From Rubrivivax sp. (GTDB taxonomy: Bacteria > Pseudomonadota > Gammaproteobacteria > Burkholderiales > Burkholderiaceae): a DNA stretch of 41,868 bases. The DNA lies in NCBI GenBank assembly GCA_016790225.1, contig JAEUOZ010000056.1:1-41868 (forward strand), written 5' to 3'. The notes under the pieces are model-generated. The model was not told the origin of the DNA and ran no database searches. It saw only the letters and a program-made list of their open reading frames with translations. This document shows positions 37,320 through 41,868 of this stretch, piece by piece. The position numbers and the translations under genes were made by a program. The first letter of the stretch is position 1, and the number at the start of each line of letters is the position of its first letter.

Positions 37320-37605
37320 GCCGGTTCGACGCATGGCGTGCCGCTGGCGAGCGCCTGGCAGACGCTGGTCGGCCTGGAGGCGGGCGCGCTGAGCGATCTG
37401 GAATTCAACCGGGTGGCCCAGGTGCTGGCCGTGCTGGGGCTGGATCTCGATCCGCCCCAGCCGGACGGCGCGCGCCCGGAAGCGGGGCCTGTGGATAGCG
37501 GCGAAGAACGCCAGCGTGAGCTACGTCCAAGAGGTACCGCCCGGCACGCTCGGCCACGCGCTGGTGAGCGGCAGCGAGCCGAGGGGCTACGCGGCCCAGT
37601 CTGTG
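37320..37605 (+). pseudogene. frameshifted, truncated HipB-like XRE antitoxin remnant
   Basis: From about 37320 one frame reads GVPLASAWQTLVGLEAGALS and EFNRVAQVLAVLGLDL, the second half of a HipB/XRE helix-turn-helix. Past about 37460 the coding signal moves to the +1 frame: RKRGLWIAAKNASVSYVQEV, then GTLGHALVSGSEP. As I recall, these two segments are continuous in intact relatives. The helix-turn-helix N-terminus and the C-terminus are both missing. No HipA toxin is present. I therefore read it as a decayed gene; the rest of 37206-37714 holds only the flanking promoters. Confidence 0.6.
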
Positions 37606-37678
37606 CCATCTGGCGACGGAGATGCTGTTCCCGCGAGCGTGGTGCGGTGGTTGGCTCAACGCAGCTGTTCACAGACAT

Positions 37679-37695
37679 GTATGCTATTGTCATAC
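37679..37695 (+). promoter_or_regulatory. inverted repeat operator upstream of the DUF1778/GNAT operon
   Basis: GTATG (37679-37683) and CATAC (37691-37695) form an inverted repeat with a 7-base AT-rich centre, 20-36 bases before the DUF1778 ATG. This is where antitoxin-toxin complexes of this type bind to autorepress. The same stretch probably contains the promoter. Confidence 0.5.
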
Positions 37696-37714
37696 GCCTC
37701 TTGGGAGAGTCCTC

Positions 37715-37987
37715 ATGCCATCCGCATCCGCCGCTGTTCTGAGTGTTCGCGTCAGTGCCGGCGAACGTGCCTTGTTGGAGGCCGCGGCCGAACAAGCCAG
37801 TACCAGTCTCAGTGACTTCGTGAGGCGGCGCGCTCTCGAAGCCGCCGAGACCGATCTGCTCAATCGCCGCATCGTGACGATCGCGGCGAAGGACTGGGCC
37901 CGGTTCGAGGCCTGGGCCAGTGCGCCTGCGAGAGCAGTCCCGGCGCTTCGAAAGCTTTCCAAGACTCGCCCGGTCTGGCAGAAGTGA
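37715..37987 (+). CDS. DUF1778-family antitoxin (TacA-like)
   Basis: A 90-residue antitoxin. The N-terminal ribbon-helix-helix is AAVLSVRVSAGERALLEAAA followed by TSLSDFVRRRALEAAE. The C-terminal tail (NRRIVTIAAKDWARFEAWAS) would wrap around the GNAT toxin. A GGGAGAG ribosome binding site supports the ATG at 37715. The stop overlaps the toxin's GTG start (GTGA). Family systems neutralise toxins that acetylate aminoacyl-tRNA. Confidence 0.92.
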   Translation: MPSASAAVLSVRVSAGERALLEAAAEQASTSLSDFVRRRALEAAETDLLNRRIVTIAAKDWARFEAWASAPARAVPALRKLSKTRPVWQK

Positions 37988-38529
37988 GTTCAGACACGAC
38001 TGCCGCCTTCACGCCGCCGCGACCTCTGGCGGCCGATGACGACACCGCGGCGTTCGATTGCGGGCGCGACGCATTGAACCACTGGTTCCGCCGCCACGCC
38101 TGGCGCAACCAGGAACTGGGAGTCTCGCGGACGACCGTGATCTGCGATGCGAAAGCTGGAGGCATCGTCGGCTACGTGAGTCTGTCGACGGCGCAGGTCG
38201 AGCGAGCCTGGTTGCCCAAGGCGCAGCAGCGCAATCGACCCGACCCGTTGCCAGCCATCCTGCTGGGCCAGTTGGCGGTCGACTTGCGGTGGCAAGGGCA
38301 GGGCATTGCGCGATCGCTCATGTTCTATGCGCTGACCACCGCCGTGCGCCTGTCCGACCAGGTCGGTTGCTTCTGCGTGCTGACGCATCCGCTGGATGAC
38401 GATGTCCGGGCGCTCCATGCGGCGTTCGGATTCGAGGACCTTCCGTTCGATCCTGGACGCAGCATGGCGGTTCGGATCGCCGATCTGGTCCGCAGCGGCT
38501 TTGGGGCAGCCGCGCTGCTGCGGCGCTGA
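37984..38529 (+). CDS. GNAT-family acetyltransferase toxin (TacT-like)
   Basis: A 181-residue Gcn5-type acetyltransferase, in its family predicted to acetylate the amino group of charged tRNA and stop translation. Visible are FDCGRDALNHWFRRHAWRNQ, SRTTVICD, GIVGYVSLSTAQVERAWLPK, LPAILLGQLAVDLRWQGQGIA (acetyl-CoA loop around Gln104-Ala109) and AAFGFEDLP. By eye the catalytic Tyr of TacT (FYxxxGF) aligns with His145 (LHAAFGF), so activity may be altered or lost. It starts at GTG 37984, coupled to the DUF1778 gene. Confidence 0.9.
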   Translation: MSSDTTAAFTPPRPLAADDDTAAFDCGRDALNHWFRRHAWRNQELGVSRTTVICDAKAGGIVGYVSLSTAQVERAWLPKAQQRNRPDPLPAILLGQLAVDLRWQGQGIARSLMFYALTTAVRLSDQVGCFCVLTHPLDDDVRALHAAFGFEDLPFDPGRSMAVRIADLVRSGFGAAALLRR

Positions 38530-38563
38530 GGGGCCGGGCATCCCGCGACGCGCGGGTCGCGGT

Positions 38564-39856
38564 TCAAGGCGCCACCGTCCCCCGGCACTCCCCCAGCCCG
38601 ATGCGCGCCCGGCCGGGCGCCTCGCACCAGGCGCGCAGCACCACCGTGTCGCCGTCCTGCAGGAAGCTGCGCTGCTCGCCGTTGTCCAGCGTCACCGGCT
38701 CGCGGCCACCGCGCGTCAGCTCGAGCAGGCAGCCTTGTTCGCCGGTGCCGGGGCCCGACTGCGTGCCGGTGCCGAACAGGTCGCCCGGGCGCATCGCGCA
38801 GCCGCCTTCGGTGTGGTGCGCGAGCATCTGCGCCACCGACCAGTAGCCGTGGCGGAAGCTGCTGCGCGAGAGTACGAACTCGCGCGCGCCGCCGGCTGCG
38901 GTGAGCAGCGAGGCCTGCAGCTGGATGTCGTAGCCCTGGCGGCCGGCCGACTCCGGCGGCTGCAGGTGGGGCAGTGTCGGCGGGTCGGAGGCATCGCGGG
39001 GCAGCGCGCAGCGGTACGGCTCCAGCGCGTCGAACGTGACGATCCACGGCGACACCGAGGTCAGGAAGTTCTTCGCGAGGAACGGGCCCAGCGGCATCGA
39101 TTCCCAGGCCTGCACGTCGCGCGCCGACCAGTCGTTCAGCAGGCACAGTCCGAACAGGTGCTCACCGGCCACGGCGATGTCGATCGGCTCGCCGCGGCGG
39201 TTGCCCGGCCCGACCCACACGCCCAGCTCCAGCTCGTAGTCCAGCCGGCGCGTAGGTGCGAAGGCCGGCACCTCCGCGCCCGGCGCGCGCGACTGCCCCT
39301 GCGGGCGGCGCACCGTCGCGCCGCTGACCTCCACGGTGGAGGCTCGCCCGTGGTAGGCGATCGGCAGCCAGCGGAAGTTCGGCAGCGGCGGCGCTTCGGG
39401 GTTGAAGATGCGCCCTGCGTTGAGCATGTGGTGCCACGAGGTGAAGAAGTCGGTGTAGTCGCCGATGCGCGCAGGCAGCGCGTGCTCGGCCTGCGCCTGC
39501 GGCACCAGGCACTCGCGCAGCCGCGCTGCCTCGGGCGCGCCGGCGCGCAGCACGCGCTGCAGTTCCGCGCGCAGCGCCCGCCAGGCCGGCCGGCCGAGTG
39601 CCATCAGCCCGTTGAGGTGGTCGCATCGCGCGGCCGCCAGCGTCGTCTCGACCTGCGCCCCGAACACGCCGGCCGACGACGCCAGCACGAGGTCGAGGAT
39701 CTGGTCGCCGATCGCCACGCCGCCGCGGAACGCATGGCCCGAGCCGGCGCGGCGGAACACGCCGAACGGCAGGTTCTGGATCGGGAAGTCGCAGCCTGGC
39801 GACTGGGCGCTGTCCACCCAGCTGCGCAGCGCTGGGTCGTGCGTGGCGTCGATCAT
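38564..39856 (-). CDS. fahA: fumarylacetoacetase
   Basis: Hydrolyses fumarylacetoacetate to fumarate and acetoacetate, the last step of tyrosine/homogentisate degradation. The 430 residues match the family length. N-terminal: FPIQNLPFGVFRR and RIGDYTDFFTSWHHMLNAGRIF. Catalytic and metal region: PIAYHGRASTVEVSG, LDYELELGVWVG, LFGLCLLNDWSARDVQAWE and PLGPFLAKNFLTSVSPWIV. The ATG overlaps the stop of the upstream TetR gene (ATGA), so it is translated as part of that operon. No hmgA or maiA is in the window. Confidence 0.95.
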   Translation of the reverse strand: MIDATHDPALRSWVDSAQSPGCDFPIQNLPFGVFRRAGSGHAFRGGVAIGDQILDLVLASSAGVFGAQVETTLAAARCDHLNGLMALGRPAWRALRAELQRVLRAGAPEAARLRECLVPQAQAEHALPARIGDYTDFFTSWHHMLNAGRIFNPEAPPLPNFRWLPIAYHGRASTVEVSGATVRRPQGQSRAPGAEVPAFAPTRRLDYELELGVWVGPGNRRGEPIDIAVAGEHLFGLCLLNDWSARDVQAWESMPLGPFLAKNFLTSVSPWIVTFDALEPYRCALPRDASDPPTLPHLQPPESAGRQGYDIQLQASLLTAAGGAREFVLSRSSFRHGYWSVAQMLAHHTEGGCAMRPGDLFGTGTQSGPGTGEQGCLLELTRGGREPVTLDNGEQRSFLQDGDTVVLRAWCEAPGRARIGLGECRGTVAP

Positions 39857-40608
39857 CGTGGGGCCTTGCGGGGAGCAGGATCGGAAGGGGGGCCGTGCAG
39901 CACAGCGCGGAAGCCCGCGACGATGAAGCGCACGAGCAGCGCGGCGGCGGCCGGATCGGCGCTGCGGTTCTCGCCGCCCGACAGGCGCTCGACGCGCTGG
40001 TCGGTCAGGTGGTGCAGCAGCGCACCGAGCATGAACTGGTAGCACCAGGCCACGCCCCCGCGCGTGGCGCCGGGGGCGCAGGTCATCAGCGCGTCGATGA
40101 AGGCATGCGCCATCGGGTCGAAGAACTGGCGCTGGGCACGGTCGGCCTCGGGCGTGGGCGCGGCGAGGTCGCGCGCGGCCATCAGCGCCCAGTACTGGCC
40201 TTCCGGGTGGCCGTGCATCGCCACCACCGGCATCACGAAGGCCTCGACGACGCGATCGAGCCTGCGCGACAGGTCGGCGACGTCGCAGGCGGCGCGCAGC
40301 CCGTCGAGCCGCGTGGCGACGAGGCCGCCCCACGACTCGAAGATCGCGTGGTACAGCTCGTGCTTCGCGCCGTAGTAGTAGCCCACCAGCGCAAGCGGTA
40401 CGCCGGCCTCGGCGGCGATGTCGCGGATCGACACCGCGTGGTAGCCGCGCTGGGCGAACAGCTTCTCCGCGGCGAGCAGGATGTTCAGCCGCCGGTCGGG
40501 CTGCGCCTCGCGGCGGGCCGGCATGCGGCGCGCGGGCAGCGGCGCAGGCGCGACCGAGGCGGCGACGGGGCCGTGCGGCGGCGGCGGCGTGGCGGCGCGG
40601 GCGGGCAT
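39853..40608 (-). CDS. TetR/AcrR-family transcriptional regulator
   Basis: A 251-residue regulator with a long Pro/Ala/Arg-rich N-terminal extension of about 38 residues. The helix-turn-helix follows (NILLAAEKLFAQRGYHAVSI, RDIAAEAGVPLALVGYYYG, KHELYHAIF, about residues 42-90), then a ligand-binding domain (FFDPMAHAFIDALMTCAPG). It sits four bases after the binding-protein gene and overlaps the fumarylacetoacetase start, so it is inside the operon and probably controls it in response to a pathway compound (inference). The extension could be shortened by using an internal Met at residue 29. Confidence 0.92.
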   Translation of the reverse strand: MPARAATPPPPHGPVAASVAPAPLPARRMPARREAQPDRRLNILLAAEKLFAQRGYHAVSIRDIAAEAGVPLALVGYYYGAKHELYHAIFESWGGLVATRLDGLRAACDVADLSRRLDRVVEAFVMPVVAMHGHPEGQYWALMAARDLAAPTPEADRAQRQFFDPMAHAFIDALMTCAPGATRGGVAWCYQFMLGALLHHLTDQRVERLSGGENRSADPAAAALLVRFIVAGFRAVLHGPPSDPAPRKAPR

Positions 40609-40612
40609 GTCG

Positions 40613-41584
40613 CTAGCGGAAGATCAGCCGGGCCGGATCGATCGCCGTGCGCAGCATGTCCTGGCGGCGCATCTCGTCGATCCACCACGTGAGCTGCGCC
40701 GGCGTCAGCACCGCATCGGAGGGCGTGATGTTCATGGCCGCCAGCACCGGCGGCGGCACGCGCACGTACTTGCCGATGTGCGCGCGTGCGGCCTCGGTGT
40801 TGGCGCGCGTGTACGCCGCACCCTCGGCGATGGCCTCCGCGAACGCCTTCGCGGTGGCGGCGTTCTTCTGCGCCCACTCGCGCGTGGCCATGTACACGCC
40901 GAAGGTCTGCCCCGGCGGCACGCCGCGGCCGAAGGGCAGCAGCAGGCGGCCGACGCCACCGCGGATGATGTTGTCCTTCAGCGGCCCGGCGCTGATCACG
41001 GCATCCACCGAGCCGCCGCGCAGCAGGTCGCCCATCTGCGGCAGCGGCGCCTCGATGAACGTGACCTGCCTGTGGTCGACGCCGTTGTCGAGCATCCAGC
41101 GGCGCAGCAGCACGTGCAGCAGCGCGTTGAGCCCCGGCACGCCGACGCGCTTGCCGGCCAGTTCGCGGGCGTCCTTGATCGGGCTGTCGGCCCGCACCAG
41201 CAGCGCCGACTCGCCGTCGTCGGGCGGGCTCACCGCGGCGTTGGCCAGCGCCACCACGTCCAGGCCGCCGTCCACGGCCTGCAGCATCACCGACGGCGTC
41301 GGCGCGCCCACCTGCACCGAGCCCGACATCACCGCCGACGGGATCGTCGAACTCGACGGCAGCAGCACCAGCGAGACATCGAGCCCGCGCTTGGCGAAGG
41401 AGCCTTCCTCCTTCGCCACGAAGGCCGACGCGAACACCGCCACCGGCGTGTAGCCGAGCTTGATCGCGGTCTGCGCGCGGGCCGGCGCGACAGGGGCGGC
41501 GAGCAGCGCCGCCGTCGCGCAGGCCGCCAGCTGCCGGCGCGTCAGCGCGGCGCGCAGGCCCGGCGGTCTGGGTTCGATCGTCAT
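40613..41584 (-). CDS. NMT1/THI5-like ABC transporter substrate-binding protein
   Basis: A 323-residue periplasmic binding protein of the NMT1/SsuA-like group. A twin-arginine-like signal (LTRRQLAAC followed by a hydrophobic stretch ending PARAQ) leads to IKLGYTPVAVFASAFVAKEE, then FAKRGLDVSLVLLPSS and AGKRVGVPGLNALLHVLLRR. Such proteins bind sulfonates, nitrate, pyrimidines or aromatic compounds; the ligand is open, but the aromatic-degradation neighbours suggest an aromatic or related acid. GAGGAGA seven bases before the ATG at 41584 fixes the start. The permease and ATPase are not in the window. Confidence 0.9.
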   Translation of the reverse strand: MTIEPRPPGLRAALTRRQLAACATAALLAAPVAPARAQTAIKLGYTPVAVFASAFVAKEEGSFAKRGLDVSLVLLPSSSTIPSAVMSGSVQVGAPTPSVMLQAVDGGLDVVALANAAVSPPDDGESALLVRADSPIKDARELAGKRVGVPGLNALLHVLLRRWMLDNGVDHRQVTFIEAPLPQMGDLLRGGSVDAVISAGPLKDNIIRGGVGRLLLPFGRGVPPGQTFGVYMATREWAQKNAATAKAFAEAIAEGAAYTRANTEAARAHIGKYVRVPPPVLAAMNITPSDAVLTPAQLTWWIDEMRRQDMLRTAIDPARLIFR

Positions 41585-41613
41585 CGTGGTGTCTCCTCGG
41601 TGGGTTGGTCTGG

Positions 41614-41868
41614 TCAGGCGAACAGCCTGTCGTCGAAAATCGCCACCGCGCGCGTCCAGCCCGCCGAGGCGCCGCGGATCTTGTGCGGGAAGCAGCTGAC
41701 GTAGAAGCCGTGCGGCGGCAGCGCCTCGAGGTTGTGCAGCTTCTCGATGTGGCAGTAGCCGATGTCGCGCCCGGCCTTGTGGCCTTCCCAGATCAGGGTC
41801 GCGTCCTTCGACTCGGTGTACTTCCTGGCCGTGTGCACGAACGGCGCGTCCCAGCTCCACGCGTCGGT
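41614..41868 (-). CDS. cyclase-family (kynurenine-formamidase-like) hydrolase, 5' end outside window
   Basis: The last 84 codons of a gene that enters from beyond base 41868. The visible sequence TDAWSWDAPFVHTARKYTES, then CHIEKLHNLEALPPHGFYV, CFPHKIRGASAGWTRAVAIFDD fits the C-terminal part of the cyclase/kynurenine formamidase-like family, where the Glu-containing EKLHNLEALP segment and the Arg-Ala-Val ending are typical. Metal-dependent hydrolysis of a formamide or a ring-opening reaction is the usual chemistry. It leads the visible operon, 29 bases ahead of the binding-protein gene. Confidence 0.75.
   Translation of the reverse strand, partial: TDAWSWDAPFVHTARKYTESKDATLIWEGHKAGRDIGYCHIEKLHNLEALPPHGFYVSCFPHKIRGASAGWTRAVAIFDDRLFA

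Noticed and set aside
36191..41868. A complete tRNA-His genomic island with attachment sites
   Set aside because: No second copy of the tRNA 3' end and no integrase are visible in the window, so only an accessory hot spot is proposed.

Overview
The window reads as chromosomal DNA of a GC-rich betaproteobacterium of the order Burkholderiales (Leptothrix/Rubrivivax/Roseateles-like). This is inferred from gene content and order: pyrG next to kdsA, efp with an Arg32-type tip next to earP, HU - tRNA-Val - ppiD, Bug-type binding proteins and an electron-transfer flavoprotein:ubiquinone oxidoreductase. Most of the first 36 kb is housekeeping and catabolic core genome. The last 5.5 kb looks accessory.

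Layout. 1-4850: kdsA (cut by the window edge), a possible 25-codon coupled ORF and pyrG on the minus strand; a Bug-type periplasmic binding protein on plus; a metallo-beta-lactamase-fold hydrolase on minus. 5006-6010: dusA. 6028-13198 (minus): the most striking locus. It holds a 1993-residue predicted lipoprotein that fuses a galactose-oxidase-like radical copper oxidase, all five expected active-site residues present, to a di-haem cytochrome c peroxidase/MauG-like domain. Discoidin, Ig-like, PKD, beta-propeller and PA14 modules link and flank the two. Downstream on the same strand lie a mono-haem cytochrome c and a Sco-type copper protein. 13433-18431: ETF-QO, an L-2-hydroxyglutarate-dehydrogenase-like flavoprotein, an SDR, YceH and a hotdog thioesterase. 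18471-21047: a PAS-LuxR regulator that seems to start at an ATC codon, a second thioesterase, and a 3-oxoacid CoA-transferase gene pair behind an operator-like palindrome.

21087-33546: an M48 metalloprotease with TPRs, pyrD, rpiA, a 65-residue Lys/Gly-rich protein, mnmC coupled to a haem-dependent oxidative N-demethylase-like gene, efp with its rhamnosyltransferase earP, then uvrC - TonB-domain lipoprotein - pgsA - EamA transporter. 33745-36266: HU, tRNA-Val(UAC), ppiD, tRNA-His(GUG). 36478-38529: a run of toxin-antitoxin material just behind tRNA-His: a FitAB-like PIN module, a frameshifted HipB-like remnant and a DUF1778/GNAT pair. 38564-41868 (minus): the end of a catabolic operon with a cyclase-family hydrolase (cut by the window end), an NMT1-like binding protein, a TetR regulator and fumarylacetoacetase.

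How genes work together. The copper oxidase domain would make hydrogen peroxide from an alcohol or sugar. The peroxidase-like domain in the same chain could use it, with electrons from the adjacent cytochrome c, and the Sco protein could supply copper. EarP modifies Arg32 of EF-P. ETF-QO, the thioesterases and the CoA-transferase fit acyl-CoA and ketone-body catabolism. All functional calls come from sequence motifs read by eye; no database search was run.
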